In this document: positions 10,042-21,291 of the stretch, in pieces
Position numbering within the stretch: position 1 is the stretch's first letter
Layout: every line of letters begins with the position of its first letter
Origin: Polynucleobacter sp. AP-Capit-er-40B-B4
GTDB lineage: Bacteria > Pseudomonadota > Gammaproteobacteria > Burkholderiales > Burkholderiaceae
Assembly (NCBI RefSeq): GCF_018882245.1
Contig: NZ_JACVOV010000001.1
Location: forward strand, 868,001-932,000
Direction: 5' to 3'
DNA: 64,000 nt
Notes under the pieces: model-generated
Told to the model about the DNA's origin: nothing
Databases searched by the model: none
Seen by the model: the letters and a program-made list of their open reading frames with translations, nothing else
Position numbers and translations under genes: made by a program

Positions 10042-10160
10042 GGCTGTCCTACTATCCAAGAAAATTCTTAGACGGAACAGCCACTTACTTGTCTTTTAAG
10101 TCTGACAAACAATGACTTACTGCAAAAAAACTCGAACTGCTTAATTACAAAAAATTAAGC
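10042..10160 (-). promoter_or_regulatory. Structured rpsL-rpsG intercistronic region
   Basis: The gap between the rpsL stop and rpsG start holds several potential RNA stems. One has arms 10139-10146 and 10153-10160 (GCTTAATT/AATTAAGC) that include the rpsL stop codon. A larger one pairs 10074-10082 with 10042-10049 (GGCTGT-CC with GG-ACAGCC, one bulged base). In E. coli an S7-binding structure lies in this position and couples S12 and S7 translation. The stems are seen in the sequence; S7 binding is inferred only from location. Confidence 0.4.
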
Positions 10161-10535
10161 AGCTTTCTTAGCGCGCTTAGCACCGTACTTGGAACGTGAT
10201 TGCTTACGGTCTTTAACACCTTGCAAGTCAAGTGAGCCACGAACGATGTGGTAACGAACACCTGGCAAATCCTTTACACGACCACCACGAATCAACACTA
10301 CTGAGTGTTCCTGGAGGTTATGGCCTTCACCACCAATGTATGAAATAACTTCAAAACCATTGGTTAAGCGAACTTTGGCTACTTTACGAAGCGCAGAGTT
10401 AGGCTTTTTAGGAGTAGTGGTGTACACACGTGTACAAACACCACGGCGCTGCGGACTGTTTTCCAGTGCAGGGCTCTTGCTTTTAACGATAAGCCTGGAT
10501 CTTGGCTTGCGTATTAATTGATTAATTGTTGGCAT
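10155..10535 (-). CDS. rpsL: 30S ribosomal protein S12
   Basis: The 126-residue S12 begins [14 protein letters not shown]. The decoding-centre loops are wild type for streptomycin sensitivity: Lys43 in TTPKKPNSA and Lys88 in [13 protein letters not shown], with the Asp89 that is methylthiolated by RimO in many bacteria. S12 monitors codon-anticodon pairing at the A site. It is the first gene of the str operon; a near-consensus promoter lies about 105-135 bp upstream, just beyond the rpoC terminator. Confidence 0.98.
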   Translation of the reverse strand: MPTINQLIRKPRSRLIVKSKSPALENSPQRRGVCTRVYTTTPKKPNSALRKVAKVRLTNGFEVISYIGGEGHNLQEHSVVLIRGGRVKDLPGVRYHIVRGSLDLQGVKDRKQSRSKYGAKRAKKAA

Positions 10536-10639
10536 AAAATAGCTCGGTTAGTACTTCTTTGTTGCTTTCTTCAAGAAAATCAATGACTTAGAGAATTTCT
10601 AGGTCAAAAAGACCCTCTTCTGAATCAGTAGAACTCAGC

Positions 10640-10668
10640 ATTCTAGCTTGGCCAGCCTTTTCCGTCAA
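10640..10668 (-). promoter_or_regulatory. Promoter of the rpsL (str) operon
   Basis: On the minus strand TTGACG (10663-10668) and TAGAAT (10640-10645) are separated by exactly 17 bp, a near-consensus sigma-70 promoter. It lies just downstream of the rpoC terminator and about 105 bp upstream of the rpsL start. This means that rpsL-rpsG-fusA-tuf-rpsJ start afresh rather than depending on read-through from rpoBC. Assignment is from sequence only. Confidence 0.75.
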
Positions 10669-10678
10669 CCAAATGGGG

Positions 10679-10702
10679 AAAAAACTGGCCATTTCTGGCC
10701 AG
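10679..10702 (-). terminator. Intrinsic terminator after rpoC
   Basis: A perfect 6-bp GC-rich stem (CTGGCC at 97-102/85-90 of the 10600s block: 10685-10690 with 10697-10702) with a 6-nt loop is followed in transcription by six T residues (10679-10684). It starts 10 nt after the rpoC stop codon. This is a textbook Rho-independent terminator and closes the secE-nusG-rplKAJL-rpoBC transcription unit. Confidence 0.85.
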
Positions 10703-10712
10703 AATTACCAAA

Positions 10713-13700
10713 TTAGCTTGGATCAGCCTCCCCAGTAGGAGCAACGACTTCAGCCTCGATTTCTACAGGCATATTGGCCATTGCTTCCTCTTCGGCGGCA
10801 ATCATTTGAGCGCGGTCACGCTCGAATTGCTCTCTGACCTTGCGTGCACGGCGATAAGACAAGCCGGTACCAGCAGGGATCAGACGACCAATAATGACGT
10901 TTTCCTTGAGGCCACGGAGTGTATCGGTCTTGCCCATAATTGCGGCTTCGGTCAATACACGGGTGGTTTCTTGGAAAGAAGCTGCTGAAATGAAGCTGTC
11001 GGTCGACAAGGATGCCTTGGTAATACCTAGCAACACGTTATCGAACTGAGCTGGGTGCTTACCTTGGGCGATCACTGCATCGTTAGCGTCATACAACTTA
11101 GAACGCTCAACTTGCTCACCGGTGATGAATGATGTGTCGCCTGGATCAGTTACCTGAACACGACGCAACATCTGACGCACGATAACTTCAATGTGCTTGT
11201 CATTGATCTTCACACCCTGGAGACGATAAACGTCTTGAACTTCGTCAACGATGTAGATTGCCAACTCTTCGATACCTTTGAGAGTCAAGATGTCGTGTGG
11301 ATCAGCAGGGCCTTCCACAATCATCTCGCCCTTGTTCACAACTTGACCGTCGTGAACAAGAACTTGCTTCTCTTTAGGAATCAAGAATTCATTGGCTTCA
11401 CCATCCATATCGGTAATCACCAAACGTTGTTTACCTTTGGTTTCTTTACCGAAGGAAACTGTTCCAGTAACTTTCGCCAATACCGCTGCATCTTTTGGTG
11501 AACGTGCTTCGAACAATTCTGCAACGCGTGGCAAACCACCGGTAATGTCGCGAGTCTTCTGTGATTCGATTGGAATACGTGCCAATACCTCACCGACTTC
11601 AACTTTCTGACCATCCTTAACAGTAATCAAAGCGCCTACCTGGAGACCAATGTTTACTGGATGATCAGTGCCAGCGATCATGACTTCATTACCCTTTTCA
11701 TCAACCAAGTTGATCATTGGGCGGACGCCTTTGCTTGCTGCTGAACGACGCTTACCGTCAATAACCACCAAAGTGGAAAGACCGGTAACTTCGTCAACCT
11801 GCTTAGCAACAGTTACACCTTCTTCGACGTTGTCGAAGCGAGCGATACCAGCGTACTCAGAAATAATCGGACGTGTTAATGGATCCCAGGTTGCTAAGTT
11901 TGCGCCAGCCTTGACTGCTGCATCTTCTTTCAACAAGAGAGTTGCACCGTAAGGAACTTTATGACGCTCGCGCTCGCGACCATTCTCATCAACGATCAAG
12001 GCTTCGCCAGAACGTGAAATTACGATCTGCTCACCCTTCGCGTTCTTCACAACACGCATCGTGCCGGAGAACTTCAATGCACCATTTGATTTAGCTTCAA
12101 TATTGCTTGCAACTAAAGCGCGTGACGCTGCACCACCGATGTGGAAGGTACGCATAGTCAACTGTGTACCTGGCTCACCGATCGACTGAGCAGCGATAAC
12201 ACCAACTGCCTCACCAACGTTAACCAAACCACCGCGACCTAGATCACGTCCGTAGCACTTAGCGCACAAGCCAAAGCGAGTTAAGCAAGACAATACTGTG
12301 CGAACTTTCACTTCGTCGATGCCCAATGCAACGATTTGATCAACATGATCTTCATCGAGCAATGTATCGTTAGGAACAATCACTTCTTGTGTGTCAGGGT
12401 GAACGATGTCACCGATACATACACGACCCAAAATACGGTCACGCAATGCTTCGATAATCTCGCCGCCTTCAACAAGCGCCTTCATCGTTACGCCAGTAGT
12501 CGCGCCGCAATCCTCTTCGATCACCACGAGATCTTGAGTAACGTCGCACAAACGACGTGTCAAGTAACCAGAGTTCGCTGTCTTCAATGCTGTATCTGCC
12601 AGACCTTTACGAGCACCGTGGGTTGAGATGAAGTACTGCAACACGTTCAAGCCTTCACGGAAGTTCGCAGTAATTGGGGTTTCAATGATGGAGCCATCAG
12701 GCTTAGCCATCAAACCACGCATACCAGCCAACTGACGAATCTGCGCTGCAGATCCACGCGCGCCGGAATCCGCCATCATGTAGATGGAGTTAAAAGATTC
12801 TTGGCGAACAGTCTTACCGTTGCGGTCGAGTACGTCAACGTGTGACAACTCATCCATCATCGCTTTACCAACTTGGTCGCCTGCGGCACCCCAAATATCA
12901 ACCACGTTGTTATAACGCTCTTGATTGGTTACGAGACCAGACATGAACTGCTTGTCATACTCTTTAACCTTGGCAGAAGCTTCAGTGATGATGCGCTCTT
13001 TAGATGTTGGGATCAACATATCGTCAATCGCAACAGAGATACCAGCATTGGTTGCCAAACGGAAACCAGACTGCAAGAGACGGTCAGCAAAAATGACTGT
13101 TTCACGCAAACCGCACTTACGGAATGATGTGTTGATCAAACGTGAGATTTCTTTTTTCTTTAAAGGCTTGTTGATTTCCTCGAAAGACATGCCTTTAGGC
13201 AAAATCTCAGACAAGATTGCACGGCCAACTGATGTTTGATAGATCTTGGTCTTCTCAGCAAAACGCGCATCGCCTTCTGCCTTCTTGTCCACGATCTCAT
13301 ACTCAGTAATACGCACAGCAACACGTGAAGCCAATTCAACCTGACCTGCTTCGTATGCACGCACTACTTCAGTAATGTTAGCGAAAACCATGCCTTCGCC
13401 CTTACCGTTGATCTTGTCACGTGTAGCGTAGTACAGACCCAACACCACGTCCTGTGAAGGAACGATTGATGGCTCGCCGTTAGCTGGGAACAATACGTTG
13501 TTCGAAGCCAACATCAATGTACGTGCTTCCATTTGCGCTTCGAGCGACAAAGGAACGTGAACCGCCATTTGGTCACCGTCAAAGTCAGCGTTAAATGCCG
13601 CGCAGACTAATGGGTGCAATTGGATTGCTTTACCTTCAATCAGCATTGGCTCGAAAGCCTGGATACCGAGACGGTGCAATGTAGGCGCACGGTTCAACAT

Positions 13701-14975
13701 GATTGGATGTTCACGAATCACTTCTTCGAGAATGTCCCAAACGATTGGAGTCTGGCTCTCAACTTCTTTCTTCGCAGCCTTGATAGTGGTTGCAATTCCC
13801 AAAGTTTCAAGCTTGTTAAAAATGAATGGCTTGAACAATTCCAAGGCCATCAATTTTGGTAAGCCGCACTGATGCAATTTCAATGTAGGACCAACCACGA
13901 TGACTGAACGACCAGAGTAGTCAACACGTTTACCCAACAAGTTTTGACGGAAACGACCGCTCTTACCTTTAATCATCTCAGCTAAGGACTTGAGAGGACG
14001 CTTGTTAGCGCCAGTCATAGCCTTGCCGCGACGACCGTTGTCGAGCAATGAGTCAACCGCTTCTTGCAACATACGTTTTTCGTTGCGAACGATGATCTCT
14101 GGTGCGCGCAACTCTAACAAACGCTTCAAACGGTTGTTACGGTTGATCACGCGACGATAGAGGTCGTTCAAATCAGAGGTAGCAAAGCGACCGCCATCCA
14201 ACGGCACCAATGGGCGCAATTCAGGCGGCAATACTGGCAATACTTCCATGATCATCCAGTCAGGCTTAATACCTGAAGTCTGGAACGCCTCGAGCACCTT
14301 TAAGCGCTTAGCGTATTTCTTGATCTTGGCATCGCTACCAGTAGCTTTCAAGTCAGCACGAATGGTCTCAACTTCACGATCGATATCAATCGAACGCAAG
14401 AGATCACGAATACCTTCCGCGCCCATGATGGCAGTGAACGCACCGTCACCATACTCTTCAGTCTTAGCAATATATTCATCTTCAGACATGATCTGACCGC
14501 GCTTCATTGCGCCTTCAGGAGTCATGCCAGGATCAACCACTACATATGCTTCAAAGTAAAGAACGCGCTCGATATCACGCAATGTCATATCGAGAACCAT
14601 ACCCAAACGGGATGGTAGGGACTTCAAGAACCAGATGTGCGCTACAGGGGCTGCCAACTCAATGTGGCCCATGCGCTCACGACGTACCTTAGCGAGAGTA
14701 ACTTCAACACCGCACTTCTCGCAGATAACGCCACGGAACTTTAAGCGCTTGTACTTACCGCATAAGCACTCGTAGTCTTTTGTTGGTCCAAAAATCTTGG
14801 CGCAAAACAAACCATCACGCTCGGGCTTAAAAGTCCGGTAGTTGATGGTTTCTGGTTTGCGTACTTCACCAAAAGACCATGAGCGAATTTTCTCAGGAGA
14901 TGCGAGGCCAATCTTGATGACATCAAACTGCTCATCACCCTGCGTTTGCTTAAATAAATCGAGCAATGCTTTCAT
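10713..14975 (-). CDS. rpoC: RNA polymerase subunit beta'
   Basis: The start [10 protein letters not shown] (ATG complement 14973-14975) is the conserved beta' N-terminus and begins one base after the rpoB stop; an upstream in-frame extension would overlap rpoB. The product is 1420 residues. It has the N-terminal zinc-binding cysteines ([20 protein letters not shown]), the absolutely conserved catalytic NADFDGD motif near residue 460 that holds the active-site magnesium, and the second zinc cluster with [10 protein letters not shown]. It forms the RNA polymerase core with beta. Translation is tightly coupled to rpoB. Confidence 0.98.
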   Translation of the reverse strand: MKALLDLFKQTQGDEQFDVIKIGLASPEKIRSWSFGEVRKPETINYRTFKPERDGLFCAKIFGPTKDYECLCGKYKRLKFRGVICEKCGVEVTLAKVRRERMGHIELAAPVAHIWFLKSLPSRLGMVLDMTLRDIERVLYFEAYVVVDPGMTPEGAMKRGQIMSEDEYIAKTEEYGDGAFTAIMGAEGIRDLLRSIDIDREVETIRADLKATGSDAKIKKYAKRLKVLEAFQTSGIKPDWMIMEVLPVLPPELRPLVPLDGGRFATSDLNDLYRRVINRNNRLKRLLELRAPEIIVRNEKRMLQEAVDSLLDNGRRGKAMTGANKRPLKSLAEMIKGKSGRFRQNLLGKRVDYSGRSVIVVGPTLKLHQCGLPKLMALELFKPFIFNKLETLGIATTIKAAKKEVESQTPIVWDILEEVIREHPIMLNRAPTLHRLGIQAFEPMLIEGKAIQLHPLVCAAFNADFDGDQMAVHVPLSLEAQMEARTLMLASNNVLFPANGEPSIVPSQDVVLGLYYATRDKINGKGEGMVFANITEVVRAYEAGQVELASRVAVRITEYEIVDKKAEGDARFAEKTKIYQTSVGRAILSEILPKGMSFEEINKPLKKKEISRLINTSFRKCGLRETVIFADRLLQSGFRLATNAGISVAIDDMLIPTSKERIITEASAKVKEYDKQFMSGLVTNQERYNNVVDIWGAAGDQVGKAMMDELSHVDVLDRNGKTVRQESFNSIYMMADSGARGSAAQIRQLAGMRGLMAKPDGSIIETPITANFREGLNVLQYFISTHGARKGLADTALKTANSGYLTRRLCDVTQDLVVIEEDCGATTGVTMKALVEGGEIIEALRDRILGRVCIGDIVHPDTQEVIVPNDTLLDEDHVDQIVALGIDEVKVRTVLSCLTRFGLCAKCYGRDLGRGGLVNVGEAVGVIAAQSIGEPGTQLTMRTFHIGGAASRALVASNIEAKSNGALKFSGTMRVVKNAKGEQIVISRSGEALIVDENGRERERHKVPYGATLLLKEDAAVKAGANLATWDPLTRPIISEYAGIARFDNVEEGVTVAKQVDEVTGLSTLVVIDGKRRSAASKGVRPMINLVDEKGNEVMIAGTDHPVNIGLQVGALITVKDGQKVEVGEVLARIPIESQKTRDITGGLPRVAELFEARSPKDAAVLAKVTGTVSFGKETKGKQRLVITDMDGEANEFLIPKEKQVLVHDGQVVNKGEMIVEGPADPHDILTLKGIEELAIYIVDEVQDVYRLQGVKINDKHIEVIVRQMLRRVQVTDPGDTSFITGEQVERSKLYDANDAVIAQGKHPAQFDNVLLGITKASLSTDSFISAASFQETTRVLTEAAIMGKTDTLRGLKENVIIGRLIPAGTGLSYRRARKVREQFERDRAQMIAAEEEAMANMPVEIEAEVVAPTGEADPS

Positions 14976-14976
14976 A

Positions 14977-17900
14977 TCAGTTGCGCTCCATGTCAATGTC
15001 AATACCCAACGAACGGATTTCTTTTACCAGCACGTTGAAGGATTCGGGCATGCCAGCATCAATCGTGTGCTCGCCCTTGACGATGTTTTCGTAAACCTTG
15101 GTACGGCCTGCGACGTCATCGGACTTCACTGTCAGCATTTCCTGCAAGACATATGAAGCACCGTATGCTTCGAGGGCCCAGACTTCCATCTCACCAAAGC
15201 GCTGACCACCGAACTGAGCTTTACCGCCCAATGGCTGTTGCGTTACTAAAGAGTAAGGTCCGGTTGAACGAGCATGCATCTTGTCATCGACCAAATGGTG
15301 GAGCTTCAAGACGTGCATTACGCCAACAGTTACTGGACGCTCGAATTGATCGCCAGTACGGCCGTCGCACAAAATCATTTGCTGACGTGAAGGAGTCATC
15401 TTCAAAGAAGTAGCTACTTCTTCTGGATAAGCCAACTCGAGCATGCGTCCGATTTCAGCTTCTGTAGCACCGTCAAACACTGGGGTTGCAAATGGCAAGC
15501 CTTGGCGGAGATTCTCAGCCAATACTGTGATTTGCTCGTCAGTGAAGTTGTCGATGTCTTCAATGCGGCCTGTTTCGTTGTAAAGCTGTTTGAGGAACTT
15601 ACGTAACTCAGCTTGTTTAGCTTGTTGACGAACCATCTCGTCGATACGCTTACCAATACCTTGAGCCGCCCAACCTAAGTGGGTTTCCAAGATCTGACCA
15701 ACGTTCATACGGGAAGGAACACCCAATGGGTTCAAGACGATGTCAACAGGCCGTCCGTCAGCCATAAATGGCATGTCTTCAGCTGGAGCGATTTTAGAAA
15801 CCACACCTTTGTTACCGTGACGACCGGCCATCTTGTCACCAGGCTGCAAGCGACGCTTAACAGCCAAGTACACCTTAACCATCTTTGTTACGCCAGGCTG
15901 TAAATCATCGCCCTGGGTAAGCTTGGTACGCTTCTCTTCAAATGCCTCATCAAACTGTTTACGTTTCGCTTCGATAGAAGATTTGATCGCTTCAACTTGT
16001 GAGGCAATTTCTTCATCCGCTGGACGAACATCAAACCAATGGTATTTGTCTAAGCTAGCAAGGTATTCCTTGTCGATCTTAGTGCCTTTAGCTAATTTCT
16101 GAGGACCACCATTAGCAACTTTGCCAATCAACAGCTTTTCTAAACGCATGAAGGCATCGCCTTCAACAATACGCAACTGATCGTTTAAGTCCAAACGATA
16201 GCGTTGTAATTCTTCTTGAATGATTGACTGTGCACGGGCATCGCGCTCAATACCTTCACGGGTGAAGACTTGAACATCGATAACAGTACCGATCATTCCT
16301 GATGGAACGCGCAAAGAAGTATCTTTAACATCAGATGCTTTTTCACCGAAGATCGCACGGAGGAGCTTCTCTTCAGGAGTGAGAGTTGTCTCGCCCTTTG
16401 GAGTTACCTTACCAACCAATACGTCACCAGCTTCAACTTCAGCACCGATGTAAACAATACCGCTTTCATCTAAACGGGAGAGTTGTGACTCTGCCAAATT
16501 AGAGATATCGCGAGTAATTTCTTCTGAACCAAGCTTGGTATCACGTGCAACCACTGACAACTCTTCAATATGAATAGAGGTGTAGCGGTCGTCAGCAACA
16601 ACTTTCTCAGAGATCAAGATTGAATCTTCGAAGTTGTAACCGTTCCATGGCATAAATGCCACAGTCATGTTTTGACCCAAAGCCAATTCACCTAAATCGG
16701 TAGATGCACCGTCAGCAACTACGTCGCCGCGGGCTACACGATCGCCAACCTTCACGATTGGACGTTGGTTGATGTTGGTGTTTTGGTTTGAACGGGTGTA
16801 CTTGATGAGGTTATAAATATCCACACCAACTTCACCAGCTGCAGTCTCATCATCGTTTACACGAATCACAACACGATTCGCATCAACGTAATCAACAATA
16901 CCGCCACGCGCTGCTAATACAACAGTGCCGGAGTCAACCGCAACAATACGCTCTAAGCCGGTACCAACCAATGGCTTATCTGGACGCAAGCAAGGAACCG
17001 CTTGACGCTGCATGTTCGCACCCATCAACGCACGGTTCGCATCATCGTGCTCTAAGAATGGAACGAGTGAGGCAGCAGCAGAAACGATCTGGCTAGGAGC
17101 AACGTCGATGAAATCGATACGCTCTGGGCTAACCATCATGGTTTCACCAGCTTGACGAGCAGAAACCAATTCGTCAGCTAATTTACCGTTTTTGTCGATC
17201 GTTGCATTCGCCTGAGCAATAACGTATTTCGCCTCTTCAATAGCAGAGAGATACATCACTTCATCGCTTACCTTGCTATTAGCAACCTTACGATAAGGTG
17301 TTTCTAAGAAACCATGCTCATTCAAGCGCGCAAACAACGCGAGTGAGTTGATCAAACCAATGTTTGGTCCTTCTGGAGTTTCGATCGGGCAAACACGTCC
17401 GTAGTGGGTTGGGTGCACGTCGCGCACTTCGAAGCCTGCGCGCTCGCGGGTCAAACCACCAGGTCCCAATGCAGAAATACGACGCTTGTGCGTGATCTCT
17501 GAGAGTGGGTTGGTTTGGTCCATAAACTGGGACAACTGTGAAGAACCGAAGAACTCACGAATAGCAGAAGAGATTGGCTTGCTGTTAATCAAGTCATGCG
17601 GCATGAGGTTTTCTGTTTCGGCTTGGCCGAGACGCTCTTTAACCGCACGCTCAACACGTGACAAACCAGCACGGAATTGGTTTTCAGCCAATTCGCCAAC
17701 GCAACGTACACGACGATTACCTAAGTGATCGATATCGTCCACTTCGCCTTTACCGTTACGCAAATCTACGAGGGATTTAATGGTGTCCAGAATATCTTCG
17801 TTTGACAGAACCATTGGACCTTCCATTTCTGGACGGTTCAAACGACTGTTGACCTTCATACGGCCAACGCGTGACAAATCGTATGTATCTTCGCTATAGA

Positions 17901-19077
17901 ACAAGCGCTGGAACAAGGCTTCAACAGCATCTTCTGTTGGAGGCTCACCAGGACGCATCATGCGGTAGATGGCAATACGAGCAGCCATTTGATCCGCAGT
18001 TTCATCAGTACGCAATGTCTGTGAAATGTACGCACCAGAATCTAAATCGTTGGTGTAGATGGTTTCTAATTGCTTGATACCTGCGTCGCGCAATGTCGCC
18101 AACAACTCTTCAGTGATTTCATCATTAGCGTAAGCCAAGATTTCACCGGAGTCTGGATCAACAATATTGCGTGCAACTACACGACCAATTAAGTAGTCAT
18201 CTGGTACAGCGATTGTTTTTGTTTTTGCAGCTTCGAGTTCGCGGATATGCTTTGCATTGATACGCTTGTCTTTTTGAATGACCACAACGCCATTCTTATC
18301 GAGCACATCAAAGCTAGCCAACTGACCACGCAAACGCTCTGGCACAAATTCCATTGAGCCGCCATTAGCAGTCAATGAGAAATGGTCAAAGTTAAAGAAG
18401 TTAGCAAGAATCTGTTCGTTGTTTAAACCAATTGCTTTGAGCAAAATGGTGACAGGCATCTTACGACGGCGGTCAACGCGGAAATAGAGAATATCTTTTG
18501 GATCAAACTCGAAATCGAGCCATGAACCACGGTAAGGAATGATGCGTGCTGAGAACAGCAACTTACCTGAGCTATGTGTCTTGCCCTTATCGTGTTCAAA
18601 GAACACGCCTGGGGAACGGTGCAACTGAGAAACGATCACGCGCTCAGTACCGTTAATCACAAAAGAGCCGTTTTCTGTCATGAGTGGAATTTCACCCATA
18701 TAGACTTCGCTCTCTTTTACCTCTTTAACCTTAGTAGGCGCTTCGCGATCATAAATAATCAAGCGAACTTTTGCGCGTAAGGCAGAGTGGTATGTGTAAC
18801 CACGCTGTTGACATTCTTTAACGTCAAACGGTGGCTGTGATAACTGGTAAGACACGTATTCCATACGTGCATAGCCGTTGTTAGACACAATTGGGAACGC
18901 TGATGTAAAGGCAGCTTGAAGTCCCTCAGTAAGACGAGACATTGCCGGCTTATCAGCCTGTAAAAATTTAGCGTAGGATTCCAGCTGCGTTGCGATCAGG
19001 TACGGAACCTGGTGGTTGTTTACTCGCTTAGCAAAGCTTTTACGGACTCGCTTGCGTTCGGTGAAGCTATAGTTCAT
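14977..19077 (-). CDS. rpoB: RNA polymerase subunit beta
   Basis: I place the start at the ATG with complement 19075-19077 ([18 protein letters not shown]), preceded by a CGGAGAT ribosome-binding site; an upstream frame extension has no family support. The product is 1366 residues. The rifampicin region [20 protein letters not shown] is wild type by eye, and the C-terminal [22 protein letters not shown] segment is intact. The gene follows rplL after about 230 nt containing strong alternative hairpins and precedes rpoC by one base. Confidence 0.98.
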   Translation of the reverse strand: MNYSFTERKRVRKSFAKRVNNHQVPYLIATQLESYAKFLQADKPAMSRLTEGLQAAFTSAFPIVSNNGYARMEYVSYQLSQPPFDVKECQQRGYTYHSALRAKVRLIIYDREAPTKVKEVKESEVYMGEIPLMTENGSFVINGTERVIVSQLHRSPGVFFEHDKGKTHSSGKLLFSARIIPYRGSWLDFEFDPKDILYFRVDRRRKMPVTILLKAIGLNNEQILANFFNFDHFSLTANGGSMEFVPERLRGQLASFDVLDKNGVVVIQKDKRINAKHIRELEAAKTKTIAVPDDYLIGRVVARNIVDPDSGEILAYANDEITEELLATLRDAGIKQLETIYTNDLDSGAYISQTLRTDETADQMAARIAIYRMMRPGEPPTEDAVEALFQRLFYSEDTYDLSRVGRMKVNSRLNRPEMEGPMVLSNEDILDTIKSLVDLRNGKGEVDDIDHLGNRRVRCVGELAENQFRAGLSRVERAVKERLGQAETENLMPHDLINSKPISSAIREFFGSSQLSQFMDQTNPLSEITHKRRISALGPGGLTRERAGFEVRDVHPTHYGRVCPIETPEGPNIGLINSLALFARLNEHGFLETPYRKVANSKVSDEVMYLSAIEEAKYVIAQANATIDKNGKLADELVSARQAGETMMVSPERIDFIDVAPSQIVSAAASLVPFLEHDDANRALMGANMQRQAVPCLRPDKPLVGTGLERIVAVDSGTVVLAARGGIVDYVDANRVVIRVNDDETAAGEVGVDIYNLIKYTRSNQNTNINQRPIVKVGDRVARGDVVADGASTDLGELALGQNMTVAFMPWNGYNFEDSILISEKVVADDRYTSIHIEELSVVARDTKLGSEEITRDISNLAESQLSRLDESGIVYIGAEVEAGDVLVGKVTPKGETTLTPEEKLLRAIFGEKASDVKDTSLRVPSGMIGTVIDVQVFTREGIERDARAQSIIQEELQRYRLDLNDQLRIVEGDAFMRLEKLLIGKVANGGPQKLAKGTKIDKEYLASLDKYHWFDVRPADEEIASQVEAIKSSIEAKRKQFDEAFEEKRTKLTQGDDLQPGVTKMVKVYLAVKRRLQPGDKMAGRHGNKGVVSKIAPAEDMPFMADGRPVDIVLNPLGVPSRMNVGQILETHLGWAAQGIGKRIDEMVRQQAKQAELRKFLKQLYNETGRIEDIDNFTDEQITVLAENLRQGLPFATPVFDGATEAEIGRMLELAYPEEVATSLKMTPSRQQMILCDGRTGDQFERPVTVGVMHVLKLHHLVDDKMHARSTGPYSLVTQQPLGGKAQFGGQRFGEMEVWALEAYGASYVLQEMLTVKSDDVAGRTKVYENIVKGEHTIDAGMPESFNVLVKEIRSLGIDIDMERN

Positions 19078-19205
19078 TTCATCTCCGAATTCAGCGACTG
19101 TACAAAGATTTGGCGATTGGCCACTACCAATCACTGGCGGACAACACTAAACCGTTTCGATCTAGTGTCCGACCAAACTTGCATTCTGCAGTCGTATCAG
19201 AAGGC

Positions 19206-19259
19206 AAACCCGATTTCAATCAGAAATGAAATCGGGTTTGACCTCTAGAGGTCAAACCC
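19206..19259 (-). promoter_or_regulatory. Mutually exclusive hairpins between rplL and rpoB
   Basis: In the direction of transcription a perfect 26-nt palindrome (19259 to 19234) is followed by a 13-bp hairpin with arms 19239-19227 and 19218-19206 and an 8-nt loop. The two share the AAACCC segment, so only one can form fully at a time. There is no convincing U-tract. In E. coli this intercistronic region contains a partial attenuator and an RNase III site that set the ratio of L7/L12 to RNA polymerase. A similar role is inferred here. Smaller stems lie nearer rpoB (for example 19115-19120 with 19127-19132). Confidence 0.6.
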
Positions 19260-19304
19260 AACATGGCTAACGCCCCTTTGTGAGAGGCGCCAGCAGTGTG
19301 TGTA

Positions 19305-19682
19305 TTACTTGAGTTCTGCTTTAGCGCCAGCTTCTTCAAGCTTCTTCTTAGCTTCTTCAGCAGTTTTCTTGTCAACGCCTTCTTTGATTGGCTTCGGTGC
19401 ACCGTCAACCAAGTCCTTAGCTTCTTTCAAGCCAAGACCAGTAATTTCGCGAACTGCCTTAATTACTGAAACCTTGTTTGCGCCAGCTTCGAGCAAGTTA
19501 ACAGTGAATTCTGTTTGCTCTTCGCCACCACCAGCTGCAGCGCCACCGCCTGCAGGACCAGCAACAGCCATCGCTGCAGCTGAAACACCAAACTTCTCTT
19601 CGAACGCTTTAACCAAGTCGTTCAAATCCATAACGGACATGCTACCTACTGCATCAATGATTTCTTCTTTAGTAATCGCCAT
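19305..19682 (-). CDS. rplL: 50S ribosomal protein L7/L12
   Basis: The 125-residue stalk protein begins [20 protein letters not shown]. It has the N-terminal dimerisation and L10-binding domain, an Ala/Gly-rich hinge around residues 37-52 ([14 protein letters not shown]) and the C-terminal factor-binding domain with [20 protein letters not shown]. It recruits and activates translational GTPases and is present in several copies per ribosome. It follows rplJ by 36 bp; the strong structure before rpoB may allow its higher expression relative to RNA polymerase. Confidence 0.98.
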   Translation of the reverse strand: MAITKEEIIDAVGSMSVMDLNDLVKAFEEKFGVSAAAMAVAGPAGGGAAAGGGEEQTEFTVNLLEAGANKVSVIKAVREITGLGLKEAKDLVDGAPKPIKEGVDKKTAEEAKKKLEEAGAKAELK

Positions 19683-19718
19683 TTTTAGCTCCTAATACTT
19701 AAATAGTTAATCTGTCGC

Positions 19719-20351
19719 TTATTCAGCGGCAGGGGTTTCGTTTGCTTCTGTTCCAGCTTCTGGGGCTGCGGCTGCAGGCTCAGCGGCTGCTTCAGGAGCG
19801 GCTTCAGCGGCTACTGCTGCTGGGGCTGCTGCTTCTGCAGGTGCTGCTGCGGGAGCGGGTGCTCCAGCTGCCTTTTGTGCTGCTACTGCGCCCAATACGC
19901 GAGCCATCGCAGATACAGGCGCCAACATCACACCTAACAACTGAGATAACAACTCGTCGCGGCTTGGAATTGTTGCGAGGGCTTTTACGCCTGCAACGTC
20001 TAACAACTTGCCGTTATATAAGCCAGCAGTAATGACTAGCTTGTCTTGAGTCTTAGCAAAGTTCTGCAATACTTTTGCCGAAGCAATCGGATCAGCAGAA
20101 ATGCCGTAAATCAAGGGGCCAACCATCGAATCAGCAAGAGGCTCAAACTGTGTGCCTTGTGCAGCACGGCGTGCCAATGTGTTCTTCAAAACGCGAAGAT
20201 ATACACCTTGGTCACGTGCGCTAGCACGTAGCTTTGTCAACTGCTCTACTGGAATACCACGGTATTCAGCGAGCACGACAGTTTGGGCTCCAGCCAATTG
20301 AGCGCCGACATCAGCAACAATCGCTTTTTTGTCTTGTACATTCAAAGGCAC
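19719..20351 (-). CDS. rplJ: 50S ribosomal protein L10 with long Ala-rich tail
   Basis: Translation starts at a GTG (complement 20349-20351) preceded by GGAG, giving [19 protein letters not shown]. The conserved L10 core ends near residue 165, the full length of E. coli L10. A further tail of about 45 residues follows, consisting almost only of Ala, Glu and Pro. L10 anchors L7/L12 dimers to the ribosome and, as the L10-L12 complex, represses its own mRNA in E. coli. A terminator-like hairpin lies directly upstream of the Shine-Dalgarno sequence. Confidence 0.96.
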   Translation of the reverse strand: MPLNVQDKKAIVADVGAQLAGAQTVVLAEYRGIPVEQLTKLRASARDQGVYLRVLKNTLARRAAQGTQFEPLADSMVGPLIYGISADPIASAKVLQNFAKTQDKLVITAGLYNGKLLDVAGVKALATIPSRDELLSQLLGVMLAPVSAMARVLGAVAAQKAAGAPAPAAAPAEAAAPAAVAAEAAPEAAAEPAAAAPEAGTEANETPAAE

Positions 20352-20364
20352 GGTTTAACTCCAT

Positions 20365-20434
20365 AAAAACCAACTGTTTCCAGTTGGGGTTACACACCAG
20401 CGTCTGATCATTTGTTCACAAAGACTCTTGTGAA
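20365..20434 (-). promoter_or_regulatory. rplJ leader with attenuator-like hairpin
   Basis: Reading the transcript, a 7-bp hairpin (arms 20428-20434 and 20415-20421, TTCACAA/TTGTGAA) comes first. It is followed 28 nt later by CCAACTG-GAAA-CAGTTGG (20387 to 20370), which has a GNRA-type tetraloop, and then five T residues (20369-20365). The T-run ends 13 nt before the GTG start of rplJ, so the structure looks like an intrinsic terminator placed immediately before the ribosome-binding site. Attenuation or L10-L12 control is inferred. Confidence 0.6.
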
Positions 20435-20587
20435 AATCTTTTCAGGGTCGCCATCTGCGCTGGCTATTACTTTCGTAACGATTAAGAATTAACTCTTTAC
20501 AAGCAACTAATTCACCAACGGTCTTTGATGTTCGACTCCCACTCAAGAGCGGAAGTCGACCCAAAGTTCTTTTTTGTTACAAGCTAA

Positions 20588-21289
20588 TTAAGCTGCAGCC
20601 TGTAACGATGCTTGGTCTACGCGTACGCCTGCACCCATGGTGCTGCTTACGGCAACCTTCTTTAAATAGATGCCTTTAGATGCAGGAGGTTTTGCTTTAT
20701 TCAAAGCCTCAAGCAATGCGAGCAAGTTGGATTTCAATGCAGTTGGCTCGAATGAACGGCGGCCAATGCTTGCATGCACGATGCCAGCTTTGTCCACACG
20801 GAACTGAACTTGACCAGCTTTTGCATTTTTAACTGCAGTAGCAACGTCAGGAGTAACCGTTCCAACTTTTGGATTTGGCATCAAACCACGTGGGCCCAAT
20901 ACTTGACCTAAAGTACCAACAATTTTCATTGTGTCTGGGGATGCGATCAAAATATCGAAATCAATTTTGCCGCCTTTAATTTGTTCAGCAAGATCTTCCA
21001 TGCCAACGATTTCTGCACCAGCAGCTTTAGCTTGTTCAGCCTTCTCGCCTTGTGCAAAAACAGCAACACGAACATGCTTACCTGTACCAGCTGGGAGCAC
21101 TACTGCGCCACGCACAACTTGGTCAGATTTCTTGGCATCAATACCCAACTGAACTGCAACGTCGATAGACTCATCAAACTTAGCAGTTGCACACTCTTTA
21201 ACGAGGTTCAATGCGTCGTCTAATGAATAAAACTTATTGCGATCAACTTTAGATTGAATTGCTTTTACGCGTTTAGATAACTTAGTCAT
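20588..21289 (-). CDS. rplA: 50S ribosomal protein L1
   Basis: The 233-residue L1 begins [19 protein letters not shown] and contains the conserved two-domain core, with [20 protein letters not shown] and the C-terminal region ending in [11 protein letters not shown]1 forms the mobile stalk that moves E-site tRNA. In E. coli it represses the rplKA mRNA by binding its leader. It is placed 2 bp after rplK, so translation is probably coupled. A 236-bp leader separates it from rplJ. Confidence 0.98.
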   Translation of the reverse strand: MTKLSKRVKAIQSKVDRNKFYSLDDALNLVKECATAKFDESIDVAVQLGIDAKKSDQVVRGAVVLPAGTGKHVRVAVFAQGEKAEQAKAAGAEIVGMEDLAEQIKGGKIDFDILIASPDTMKIVGTLGQVLGPRGLMPNPKVGTVTPDVATAVKNAKAGQVQFRVDKAGIVHASIGRRSFEPTALKSNLLALLEALNKAKPPASKGIYLKKVAVSSTMGAGVRVDQASLQAAA

Positions 21290-21291
21290 GA

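Noticed and set aside
19078..19134. Longer rpoB start 19 codons upstream
   Set aside because: The extension does not resemble beta N-termini, while [10 protein letters not shown] has a good ribosome-binding site and is the conserved start.
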